Assembly (NCBI RefSeq): GCF_900177385.1
Contig: NZ_FXBJ01000002.1
Coordinates: 124,001 to 188,000, forward strand
Source of the DNA: Carnobacterium iners
GTDB lineage: Bacteria; Bacillota; Bacilli; Lactobacillales; Carnobacteriaceae
Reading direction: 5' to 3'
DNA: 64,000 bases
The notes beneath the pieces were generated by a model. That model was not told the origin of the DNA, searched no databases, and worked only from the letters and a program-made list of their open reading frames with translations. Positions 1 through 7,763 of the stretch are shown piece by piece. Every line of letters starts with the position of its first letter. The stretch's first letter is position 1. Made by a program: the position numbers and the translations under genes.

Positions 1-533
1 AGTTTAGCAAGCTTAGCAATCTCTTCAAAACTTCTGGTAAGTACTTTCCCGTTCGTATCTAATCCACAGTCTGGTTTGGTAAGTGTTTCATGTAGCGGTC
101 CAACACCAAAGTAATCCAACAGAGAAGCATCTGCTGTTTTGATATACTCAAACAGTTCAGTAGTTCTAGCTGATAAACCGATGATTGAGTCTTCCCCCAA
201 GTATTCACGGCAAACTTTTACAGGGATATCCGATTGTCCGACATGAATCCCATCAACTTTTATTCCTTCTTTTCTTGCGGCCAATATGACATCTAGTCGG
301 TCATTTACCACAAGTGCAACATAATGGGACTTGCCAACTTCTGCAATTGCATCTGCAGCTTCACGAGTCAGCTGAATCAACTCGCGGGCAGATGCAACTT
401 TGGAACGAACCTGTACGAATGTAAAGCCAGCTTCAACTGCCTCTTTGATTATTATGCCAACAGATCGGCCTTTTGTATTCTCTGGGCCTATAACTAAATA
501 TGCTGAAATATCAACTCTTTTTCTAATGTCCAT
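1..533 (-). CDS. thiE: Thiamine-phosphate synthase, C-terminus cut off by window edge
   Basis: Joins HMP pyrophosphate and hydroxyethylthiazole phosphate into thiamine phosphate in the cytoplasm. Translating the minus strand from the ATG at 533, which has an AGGAGG site about 6 bases upstream, gives 177 codons with no stop. The reading starts MDIRKRVDISAYLVIGPEN and later shows GIHVGQSD and the LDYFGVGP segment typical of ThiE TIM barrels. The family is about 210 residues long, so only the C-terminal part is missing. It lies 74 bases downstream of thiM on the same strand, so the two probably form one salvage unit that originally also held the decayed cytX-like permease and its TPP riboswitch. 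Confidence 0.93.
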   Translation of the reverse strand, partial: MDIRKRVDISAYLVIGPENTKGRSVGIIIKEAVEAGFTFVQVRSKVASARELIQLTREAADAIAEVGKSHYVALVVNDRLDVILAARKEGIKVDGIHVGQSDIPVKVCREYLGEDSIIGLSARTTELFEYIKTADASLLDYFGVGPLHETLTKPDCGLDTNGKVLTRSFEEIAKLAK

Positions 534-607
534 TTTTTTCCTCCTACGTGTATTAGTAATATTATCACTTTTTAATTTTAGATTTGCAGTTATACCTAGC
601 ATGTGAA

Positions 608-1444
608 TTAGACTTCCGTAAGCTCAAATGGATTGTTGGCTATATCGTCTGCTGTTGCTTTATACAATTCATCAAGAAATTGAATCTGAAAACTTGCTGG
701 ACCATCTACTTTATCTCCGGCTCGCTTTCCAGCTATATTGTATACTGCAGTAGCAGTAAGAGCAGCAATAAAAGGCGAAGTAGCGGTTGCATAAATAGCA
801 ACAACACCACCCAAGGAGCAACCTGCTCCTGTAATTTTCTCCATAAAATGGGATCCTCCAGAAGAACGAGCTATGATGGAACCATCGGTTATTAAATCGG
901 TTTCGCCAGAGACCGCAACTGCACCACCTGTCCACTTAGCCAATGCCACAGCTGCATCCTTTGCGGCACTTACTGAGTCCGTAGAATCAACGCCACGAGT
1001 ATTAGATACTTTCTCTCCACCGTCCAATCCCCACTGCCCAGCCAAAGCAATAATTTCTGAAGCATTCCCCCTGATTATATTGGGTTTATACTCTTTGAAC
1101 TCTTGTAACAATTGGTTTCTAAGGCTACCAATTCCAATTGCAACTGGATCTAGAACCCAAGGTTTGCCCAGACTACGTATAACTTTTGCTGTTCGTAGTA
1201 AAGTTTCCTCATAAATCGGAAGAAAGGTACCAGTGTTTATATATGTGGCTCCAGCGGCTTTCGCTAAAAACTCCCCCTCATCAGGCAGATAGACCATAGC
1301 AGCAGATCCTCCGACGGCAAGTTGCGCATTTGCTACAAAATTAATAGTGACACTGTTAGTAATTGATCCTGCCATAGGGTTAGTCTGTTTGACAGTTTTA
1401 ACTGCTTGAATCATCTGATTTTTAATATCTTTCTTATTTATCAT
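608..1444 (-). CDS. thiM: Hydroxyethylthiazole kinase
   Basis: Phosphorylates the thiazole alcohol (4-methyl-5-hydroxyethylthiazole) for thiamine salvage. The 278-residue product has the normal family length. It shows the N-terminal substrate region NPMAGSITNSVTINFVAN, the DPVAIGIG segment near residue 95-105 and the C-terminal ATP/anion-hole motif GAGCSLGG with its catalytic Cys. An AAGGAAAGGAA ribosome site precedes the ATG at 1444. It is followed by thiE. Upstream on the same strand is a degraded cytX-like gene led by a TPP riboswitch, so thiM was probably once thiamine-controlled through read-through from that leader. No second riboswitch is visible directly before thiM. Confidence 0.95.
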   Translation of the reverse strand: MINKKDIKNQMIQAVKTVKQTNPMAGSITNSVTINFVANAQLAVGGSAAMVYLPDEGEFLAKAAGATYINTGTFLPIYEETLLRTAKVIRSLGKPWVLDPVAIGIGSLRNQLLQEFKEYKPNIIRGNASEIIALAGQWGLDGGEKVSNTRGVDSTDSVSAAKDAAVALAKWTGGAVAVSGETDLITDGSIIARSSGGSHFMEKITGAGCSLGGVVAIYATATSPFIAALTATAVYNIAGKRAGDKVDGPASFQIQFLDELYKATADDIANNPFELTEV

Positions 1445-1790
1445 TTCACATTATTCCTTTCCTTACTATTCTATGGATGTAGTTTGTATAGAATGCGATT
1501 CCTTGTGTTTTTTGTATATATTATTCATAACTCATGTCCCAAAATTTCATTCCGTATTCAAATTCTAGCATATAGTCTAGAAGCTTTTTAACTTCTACAC
1601 ATTCATCCCTTCTGGAGTAAATTGTCAGAAAAAGATTATACCTGGTGATATACTAAATGAAACTAAAGTAAATCCTCCAAATATTAATTTCAAGTTTATA
1701 TTGGTGCCAGTTATTGCTGTAAGTTCAATTGCCATTATTCCTTCAAAAAAATCTAAAGGTATCTGTAATGAAAAAAAGAGGATTCACATT
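1445..1790. other. Intergenic region without a supported gene
   Basis: AT-rich spacer between thiM and the cytX-like relic. A short plus-strand open frame runs from about 1579 to 1831, but it has no convincing ribosome site or recognisable family. Nothing here can be called. Confidence 0.5.
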
Positions 1791-1794
1791 AACC

Positions 1795-2925
1795 CAGTAT
1801 TTTATTTCTCCCAACAATTTTATTTACTATAATACATATAATAAAGATGATTATCATGACCGGTAAGGTATTACCAATCGGAGTATCTATTTTCATAAAT
1901 AGGCGATATAGTGTTAAACCTACTAACTATACGATAAGATTACTTCTGTCAAAATTTAATAAAGTACTATCCATCTTTAATATAAAATAGTGGGCAATCA
2001 GAATGGCAATCACCGGAGCAAAGATTGAGCCGATGAAATACAAAAAATTCTCGAACTAAGATACAGGAAACAACATTGCAAGCACTGTACCCATAACGCA
2101 CATAATAACAGCTGCTACCTTCTGATTTATTCTTTTTGATATACTGACTGAACTAACACCGGCTGAGTAAACATCAAGAAATGTCGTAGTAGCAGTGGAA
2201 AGAATGGTAACGATCAATCCGGTAATACTAAGTCTTGCTGAGAACATGGTTTTTACAATATCGTTCTATCCAGCAAATAATGCAGTATCCAGATTCAGGC
2301 CGATAACATATATCCAATAGCTCATAAAAAAATACGTGACCGAACTTGCCAGAGTAACCTTATGCTTCTTTTTCGCCATTCTAGTATAATCTGAAATTAA
2401 AGGTAGCCAAGATAGTGGCATAGCTACTGATAGTTCGACTGCTACACCAAAACTCAATCCACCTGCAGAAGTAGTGCTGAGATCACCACTGAACACTACA
2501 ATACTAATCAAAATTGGAAGAACAAAAAATCTGCTGATCGCAACAATATTTATCTTTCCAAGACTTCTAATTCCATTGAAAATCCAAATAATAATGAGAA
2601 CTCCAATAATAAGTGATCAAACCCAGGTACCACCAACACTTAATACCGCGTTTGCTGCGATTGCTCCTGATGCAATCATTACACCAGTCCAACCTACATG
2701 CTGCAATACATTAAGTGAAGAAAACAATATAGAGTCTTTTTCTGAAAATGAGATTTCCAAGGTTTTCATCGTAATTTCCCCAGACTTTGCACAAATAATC
2801 CCTGCCAAGTGAAGCAATAAAAAATTTTGTTAATATTTCCGCGATTGGTGCTACTGCTCCGGACTAAATAAGCGCATTAGAGAATACACTTGTTTTAATT
2901 TGTTCTATTTTAAAACCTCTCTTGC
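1795..2925 (-). pseudogene. cytX: Decayed CytX-like (NCS1) HMP/pyrimidine permease
   Basis: Three minus-strand open pieces (2617-2817, 2266-2511, 2056-2247) lie in one frame, separated by single in-frame stops. Together they read as an NCS1-family cytosine/thiamine-precursor permease: AGIICAKSGEITMKTLEISF, LNVLQHVGWTGVMIASGA, LSWLPLISDYTRMAKKKHK and TTTFLDVYSAGVSSVSISKR. The first transmembrane segments are in another frame near 2830-2905 (VAPIAEILTK), interrupted by a stop and an internal deletion. The C-terminal helices continue, with more stops, to about 1795. A TPP riboswitch directly upstream supports the assignment as the thiamine-precursor importer CytX. At least four inactivating lesions rule out sequencing error as the only cause. 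Confidence 0.85.
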
Positions 2926-2952
2926 TTTTTTTATTTGAACTGAAAAAAAACG

Positions 2953-2983
2953 AAAAAAAAGAGAAACACCTGAAGGCATTTCC
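2953..2983 (-). terminator. Riboswitch-controlled terminator before the cytX relic
   Basis: On the minus strand GAAATGCC, loop TTCA and GGTGTTTC form an 8-bp stem with two G-U pairs, followed by a run of T. It lies just downstream of the TPP aptamer and before the coding remnant, the usual place for the expression platform. Confidence 0.75.
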
Positions 2984-2997
2984 CGTAAAAGTCTAGC

Positions 2998-3084
2998 TTA
3001 TAACTTCCTACGTTGGCATTATCCAAATCAGGTTAAGGGTCGAAGTCGATAACTTCCTCTCAGTCTGCTCACAAACTCCCCTGT
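2998..3084 (-). ncRNA. TPP riboswitch aptamer (THI element)
   Basis: Read on the minus strand the region shows the conserved THI-box blocks in order: GGGAGT, CTGAGA (3058-3063), ACCCTTAACCTGAT (CCTGAT at 3027-3032), GGATAATGCC (3015-3024) and ACGTAGG. This fits a thiamine-pyrophosphate aptamer. It sits upstream of the broken cytX-like gene and the thiM-thiE genes. The aptamer core is far better preserved than the gene behind it. Confidence 0.93.
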
Positions 3085-3289
3085 TTAATTATGTAATTTT
3101 TTATATCATATCATTTATCAATTATTTGTCAAGTTTATAATTGGCTTGGATAGTGTCAACTTCTATTGTTGGGAAAATAAGTTGATACTATCGTAATCAC
3201 ATATTTTCTTTCTCACGCGCATTTCTTCTCTTATAATTGATATCACTAGTGTCGTATAAACATAGTTTGATTGACCCAATTTTTTATTT

Positions 3290-3480
3290 TTTTGAAAAAA
3301 GTCAAAAATATGGAAGAAAACCATTTATTAAAAACAGAATTTGTTTTACGCTTATCCATGAATTAGGTCCTTTTTATTGGTCTTGGATGAGTCATCTGAG
3401 TTCAGCATAAAGGACTTTTTTGTCTATTGCAATAATATGAACAAATTCTCGAACCGGATAATGTTTCATGCAACACTAGT
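3290..3480 (-). repeat. End fragment of the IS4-family element found at about 30.0-31.2 kb
   Basis: This stretch, including CCTTTTTATTGGTCTTGGAT and TTTTTTGTCTATTG, closely matches 31000-31170, the upstream end of the IS4-family element. On the minus strand it covers the leader and the first few transposase codons (FLING), and then the match stops. It is a solo IS end, presumably left by deletion. Confidence 0.7.
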
Positions 3481-3619
3481 AATTTCGTAACCAATAATAT
3501 TATAGATCAGCTTGTAATAGGAAGATACTTAAAATATGAATCGAGTAGGAGGAGCCTCGCGGCTCCGACCTCTCACACCACCGTACGTACCGTTCGGTAT
3601 ACGGCGGTTCCATTTTATA

Positions 3620-4903
3620 CTAAACATGTATTTTATCGTAATGCTCTACACAAGAGACTAAGCCAAATTGGGCAAGTCTCTTGTTTGTGATAGTCGTTGT
3701 TAAAATCCAAGAATAGGCAATACGTACGACACCCTTACTAGTGTGACTATTTTTATAGGCACTGTATTTGTCCATCCCTAATTTTATTAAGTTCTTTCGC
3801 CGATTCTTAGCTGTTTTCCATTTATGCCAAATACACATTCTGTGACGGACTCTCAAATGAGAGTCAATTTTCTTTAAAATGCTTTTCATTGAACCTATTT
3901 TATAGTCGTTTATCCACCCTCGAATCACTTGCTTCAGTCGTTCCACTTGATATTTCGTATCAATACTCCAATTCTTACGTGTAAGTACTTTAAGTTTATA
4001 TCGAAAGTTTTCTACTGAGATTTTATGTGGTTTCGCTTGATAGGTTTTCTTATTAAAATCTCGGTAAAAACCAAATCCTAAAAATTTCATTTCTGGATTA
4101 TTTGGCTTCGTAATCTTAGATTTTGTACTATTGACAATCAATCCTAATTTTTCTTCGATAAATTTTGTAACGGAACGCATCACTCTTCTCGCTGACATTC
4201 CACTCTTAACCATAATGATACAATCATCAGCGCAACGAACGAAACGGAGGTTTCGTTTTTCCAGTTCCTTATCAAGTTCATTAAGCATGATATTGCTCAA
4301 TAGCGGTGAAAGGTTCCCTCCTTGCAGAGTTCCAATGCTAGTATCTTGAATAATCCCATTAACTTGTACTCCACTGACAAGAAATTTACGAATCAGCGAA
4401 ATTACATCTCTATCGGAGATTATTCTAGAGACTAAATTCATCAATCGGTCATGTTGCACCGTATCAAAGAAACGTTTAAGAACGATATCAACAATCCAGT
4501 CATATCCTTCATTGAAGTACACTAACGCCTGATTAATCGCCATTTCAGCTTGCCGGTTTGGTCGAAAACCGTAACTATAGTTACTAATACCTTTATCGAA
4601 TAAGGGAGTCAATACTTGTGCAATGGCTTGTTGAATCGTACGGTCTTTAACTGTCGGGATTCCTAGTAAACGAACACCACCATTTGGTTTAGAAATCTCC
4701 ACTCGAAGGACGGGTGAGGTTTGGTAGTTTCTTTGACGAATCTGAGCCATAACTTCTTCTTTGTTTCGAAGAAAATATATTCCTAGCTCATCAATTGTCA
4801 TGCCGTCCACACCTGCGACACCTTTATTTCGTCTTACTTGTTCGAATGCTACAGTCAAATCCTCTTTATCTAAGATACGCTCAAGGATTTTTCTTTCATA
4901 CAT
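3620..4903 (-). CDS. ltrA: Group II intron reverse transcriptase/maturase, active site mutated
   Basis: A 427-residue intron-encoded protein with reverse transcriptase blocks (residues about 50-300) followed by a maturase X-domain region; no endonuclease domain is evident, as is usual for class C introns. The frame is open throughout, but catalytic positions differ from the sister copy at 7844-9127. The motif A aspartate of DIDLERFFD is Val here (DIVLKRFFD), the YADD box reads CADD, and the PQGG motif reads LQGG. I therefore expect an inactive polymerase. The start at 4903 begins MYERKILERI, preceded by a GGAAAGGAAAT sequence. Confidence 0.88.
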   Translation of the reverse strand: MYERKILERILDKEDLTVAFEQVRRNKGVAGVDGMTIDELGIYFLRNKEEVMAQIRQRNYQTSPVLRVEISKPNGGVRLLGIPTVKDRTIQQAIAQVLTPLFDKGISNYSYGFRPNRQAEMAINQALVYFNEGYDWIVDIVLKRFFDTVQHDRLMNLVSRIISDRDVISLIRKFLVSGVQVNGIIQDTSIGTLQGGNLSPLLSNIMLNELDKELEKRNLRFVRCADDCIIMVKSGMSARRVMRSVTKFIEEKLGLIVNSTKSKITKPNNPEMKFLGFGFYRDFNKKTYQAKPHKISVENFRYKLKVLTRKNWSIDTKYQVERLKQVIRGWINDYKIGSMKSILKKIDSHLRVRHRMCIWHKWKTAKNRRKNLIKLGMDKYSAYKNSHTSKGVVRIAYSWILTTTITNKRLAQFGLVSCVEHYDKIHV

Positions 4904-5296
4904 GTTTGTTATTTCCTTTCCTTCTCGTGAAGTCGGTATCCACTTTCTCGTCTTTTGACCAGCGGTTGATTTCCATAACGATAAAACGGTTCAGCTCTTC
5001 GCTCTGTCTAACTTTCACTAGCTGTACTAGCTGACTTCTCCTGTCTCAGGCTTGTATCACTACAAGTTTTTGAAATAAGAATAGGAGACCTCCCTAGTTA
5101 AGGTGCGAACTCTTTCTCTCCAACTATCTGCCATATTTACATCACACGATTGATCCATTAGCTATTGGACTTCAGCTTCTTTTGCAACCTTATCCTCATG
5201 CACTGCCTCCTATATGATTTCTGTTCGTCAGACCAGAGATTTGCCTCGAGCTTCCTTCAGATTCCACCTCACGGTGGACACCCTTGCTTTTAGCTA

Positions 5297-5304
5297 TATG
5301 CTTA
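5297..5304. repeat. IS66 target-site duplication, left copy
   Basis: TATGCTTA directly borders the IS66 end at 5305 and is repeated at 7697-7704. Intron copy 2 has a single uninterrupted TATGCTTA in the same context, which proves the empty site. Confidence 0.9.
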
Positions 5305-5378
5305 GTAAGCGCAAAACGAAACGGTATCTAGCTATGACAAATAACCCTTGCTATAATGTTTTTATATTATAGTGAGGG

Positions 5379-6971
5379 TTATTTACAATTTTCTTGAACT
5401 TCTACACTCCATGGCAATAGCGCTTGAAGTAATTCAGGGTATTCTTTAAATGGTGTATCAGGCAATTCTTCAAATAAATAGTTCAGATATTTAGTTGGAT
5501 TTAACCCATTTAATTTTGCCGTTTGGATTAAACTATAGACAACACCACTTGCTGTTGCACCCTTGGTGCTGGTAGAAAAATTCCAAGCTTTACGACCAAC
5601 TACGAATGGACGAATGCTGCGCTCTGCTAGATTATTCGAGAGTTGACATTCCCCATCTTCAAGGTAGTTCATTAAGTAAATCTTTTGATTTTTTGCATAC
5701 TGCAATGCTTTTCCAAGAATAGAATTTTTTAATGCATTTGTATGCTCTACCCAATTCCAAAACTGATTTAAGAGTGGTATTGCTTTTTCTTTCCGTAGGC
5801 TGAGCCTTTCCTCTGGAGAAAGATAAGCAATAGATCGTTCAATCTCAAAAAGTTCATCACAGAAGTTTTTTCCAACCTCAGACTGAGAGTTAGTTTTTGT
5901 ACTATTTTTTGGAATGCCATCATTAAATTTTCTCCGTAGGTGAGCCCAACACCCGACACGTGTTACATCCGTGACTTTATTATAACCTTCGTATCCATCA
6001 CAATGCATAAAACCATGATATCCTTCTAAAAACTTACGCGCATTTTCTCCAGCTCGAGTAGGTTTATATTGGTAAAGCGCCATTTGCTCAGAGGCATCTT
6101 TACTACTTTGATAAAGCCACATATAGGACTTTGAGGTAGCCGGTTTATTTGGCTCTTTTAAAACCTGCATCGTCGTTTCATCTACATGAATAACTCGTGA
6201 TTGCAGTAACTGCTTATGTAATAAGTCATATATAGGCTTTAACCATAGGTTAGAAGCTGTGATAACCCAATTTGCCATAGTGGCACGACTCAGTACGATT
6301 CCATAATTTTCCCATTCTTTTTCTTGACGATAAAAGGGGATACTCAATTCAAATTTTTGATGCATTAACCAGGCTACTGAACTTGCAGAAGCTAAACTTC
6401 TAGGGATAACCGGTGCAGGTGTTGGAGCTTTTACAATAGCATCTGCACCATCTTTCTTACAAGTTGGACACTCATAAGCATAACGCATAATTTTTCTCAC
6501 CTTCAGGTGAGCAGGAATAAATTCAACTTCTTGTCGAACTTCTTCTTTTCCAATAATGTTTAATTCTGTATTGCACCATTCACAATGGCATTCTTCTTCA
6601 TGTAATAGACAATTAACATTAACGACTGGAAGTTCTTTTATCATTTTTTCTTTTTGTCCAATTGTCCGTCTTTTTACTTTAAAGTCTTCTAAGTGATTGA
6701 TTTCAGGTGCTTTTTTATCTTGGTCGATTTCTGCCTCATTAAATAGGTTTAAATCTTCGTCCGTAAATAAGCTCAGTTGGTTTTCAACAGGTGGGATCAT
6801 TTTAGACTTCTCACTAGAACGACCAAATAATTTTTGAGTAAGTAGCTGCACTTGTTCGGTTAATAATGCCAACTGTTCGGTTAACTGTTTATTTTGTTCA
6901 TTTGCTAACTCTAGTTTTTTGATCAAGATTTGTTCTAATTCAGTCATTTTCCACACCTGCCTTTCCTTCAA
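5379..6971 (-). CDS. tnpC: IS66 family transposase TnpC
   Basis: The 530-residue DDE transposase of IS66. It begins with a coiled-coil leucine-zipper-like region (residues about 8-50, LEQILIKKLELANEQNKQL). A zinc-binding segment follows with paired Cys (CHCEWC, CPTC; about 130-175), then the catalytic core, with the DDE aspartate in RVIHVDETTMQVL and LSNNLAERSIRPFVVGRKAW near the C-terminus carrying the Glu. Length and domain order are normal. It is the largest and last gene of the element. Confidence 0.95.
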   Translation of the reverse strand: MKERQVWKMTELEQILIKKLELANEQNKQLTEQLALLTEQVQLLTQKLFGRSSEKSKMIPPVENQLSLFTDEDLNLFNEAEIDQDKKAPEINHLEDFKVKRRTIGQKEKMIKELPVVNVNCLLHEEECHCEWCNTELNIIGKEEVRQEVEFIPAHLKVRKIMRYAYECPTCKKDGADAIVKAPTPAPVIPRSLASASSVAWLMHQKFELSIPFYRQEKEWENYGIVLSRATMANWVITASNLWLKPIYDLLHKQLLQSRVIHVDETTMQVLKEPNKPATSKSYMWLYQSSKDASEQMALYQYKPTRAGENARKFLEGYHGFMHCDGYEGYNKVTDVTRVGCWAHLRRKFNDGIPKNSTKTNSQSEVGKNFCDELFEIERSIAYLSPEERLSLRKEKAIPLLNQFWNWVEHTNALKNSILGKALQYAKNQKIYLMNYLEDGECQLSNNLAERSIRPFVVGRKAWNFSTSTKGATASGVVYSLIQTAKLNGLNPTKYLNYLFEELPDTPFKEYPELLQALLPWSVEVQENCK

Positions 6972-7054
6972 TTTGATACTCTTATTATACCAGAAAAAGC
7001 ATGCAAAAAACAGATAAAATCGTTGTCAAATCAACGATTTTATCTGTTTTTAAG

Positions 7055-7411
7055 TTAATTAAAATACCCAGGTCTCACTTTCTTTATCGCTTTTGGTTGA
7101 TCTATTTTCAAACCTTCTAAAAGCCATCTCAGTTCTTGTTGTGTAATCTTTCGGACTTCTTCTATAGTTCGGGGCCATTGGATTACACCATTTTCAAGAC
7201 GCTTGTAAAGCATTATAAAGCCATCGCCTTCCCAGTAAAGAGCTTTATATTTATTTCGACTTCCACCACAAAATAAAAATAGTCCATTTCCAAAAACGTC
7301 CATACTATAGTGGTCTTGTATAATGGACGCGAGTCCATCAATCGATTTACGCATGTCTGTTTTTCCACAAACAATATAAATTTGTTTGACTTTAGAAAAA
7401 TCGATTAGCAT
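7055..7411 (-). CDS. tnpB: IS66 accessory protein TnpB
   Basis: A 118-residue IS66 Orf2-type protein. The motifs YIVCGKTDMRKSIDGLA, FLFCGGSRNKYKALYW and DGFIMLYKRLENG are diagnostic of this family. TnpB is needed for transposition of IS66 elements, though its biochemical role is unclear. It starts one base after the end of tnpA and precedes tnpC. Confidence 0.95.
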   Translation of the reverse strand: MLIDFSKVKQIYIVCGKTDMRKSIDGLASIIQDHYSMDVFGNGLFLFCGGSRNKYKALYWEGDGFIMLYKRLENGVIQWPRTIEEVRKITQQELRWLLEGLKIDQPKAIKKVRPGYFN

Positions 7412-7412
7412 A

Positions 7413-7616
7413 TCATTCTAGCTCCTTTAAAAGGGTATAAAGAATGTATTTATCGATTCCATTGTAAATATAAATATCCCGATTGCTCGTGACATCCCTA
7501 ATTTTACAGGCTAGTTTGAGATTCTGCGGATTTTTTTTATCAGATTCCTTAGCACTTAAATCCATTTGGTGCAATGAAATAGCTACGATATCTTGTTTTT
7601 TATTTATCATTATCAT
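7413..7616 (-). CDS. tnpA: IS66 accessory protein TnpA (short Firmicutes form)
   Basis: A 67-residue protein at the position of IS66 tnpA, directly before tnpB, with one base between the two frames. The sequence DIYIYNGIDKYILYTLLKEL resembles the short TnpA forms of Gram-positive IS66 elements. The call rests mainly on position and size. Confidence 0.7.
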   Translation of the reverse strand: MIMINKKQDIVAISLHQMDLSAKESDKKNPQNLKLACKIRDVTSNRDIYIYNGIDKYILYTLLKELE

Positions 7617-7696
7617 TCCTCCAACTTGTTTGCTATAGAACCAAGTATAGAGTGAAATTAAAGTCTGTTAAAGATATCCGTTCATTTTGCGCTTAC

Positions 7697-7704
7697 TATG
7701 CTTA
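7697..7704. repeat. IS66 target-site duplication, right copy
   Basis: TATGCTTA, the direct repeat partner of 5297-5304. Confidence 0.9.
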
Positions 7705-7763
7705 CCGCTAATCGGTCGCACTCAGGACTTTCACCTGTTAGAGTTTGCCCATGCTGGGCGAAC

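Larger units (their letters stand above)
5305..7696 (-). mobile_element. IS66-family insertion sequence
   Basis: A 2392-bp element with terminal inverted repeats: GTAAGCGCAAAACGAAACGG at 5305, and the reverse complement at 7696 beginning GTAAGCGCAAAATGAACGG. It is flanked by the 8-bp duplication TATGCTTA, both typical of IS66. It carries the usual three genes on the minus strand in the order tnpA-tnpB-tnpC. It interrupts the 5' domain I region of group II intron copy 1. All three reading frames are open, so it may still be mobile. Confidence 0.95.
3540..7763 (-). mobile_element. Group II intron copy 1, split by IS66
   Basis: The 3' end on the minus strand shows a domain V hairpin (GTATACCGAACGGTACGTAC inside a GC-rich stem) and domain VI, ending in AT at 3540. 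The 5' end is GTTCGCCCAGCATGGGC at 7763. The intron frame is identical to copy 2 (offset 4224 bases) except for two small gaps and the IS66 insertion at 5305-7696 with its target repeat. Without the IS it would be 1824 bases long. It encodes one maturase/reverse transcriptase. Its 5' neighbour is the last base of intron copy 2, so the two copies are directly tandem. Insertion behind a terminator hairpin points to the bacterial class C type (inference). Confidence 0.85.

Noticed and set aside
1579-1831. Plus-strand open frame between thiM and the cytX relic
   Set aside because: No ribosome site, no family resemblance and unlike its minus-strand neighbours; probably chance.
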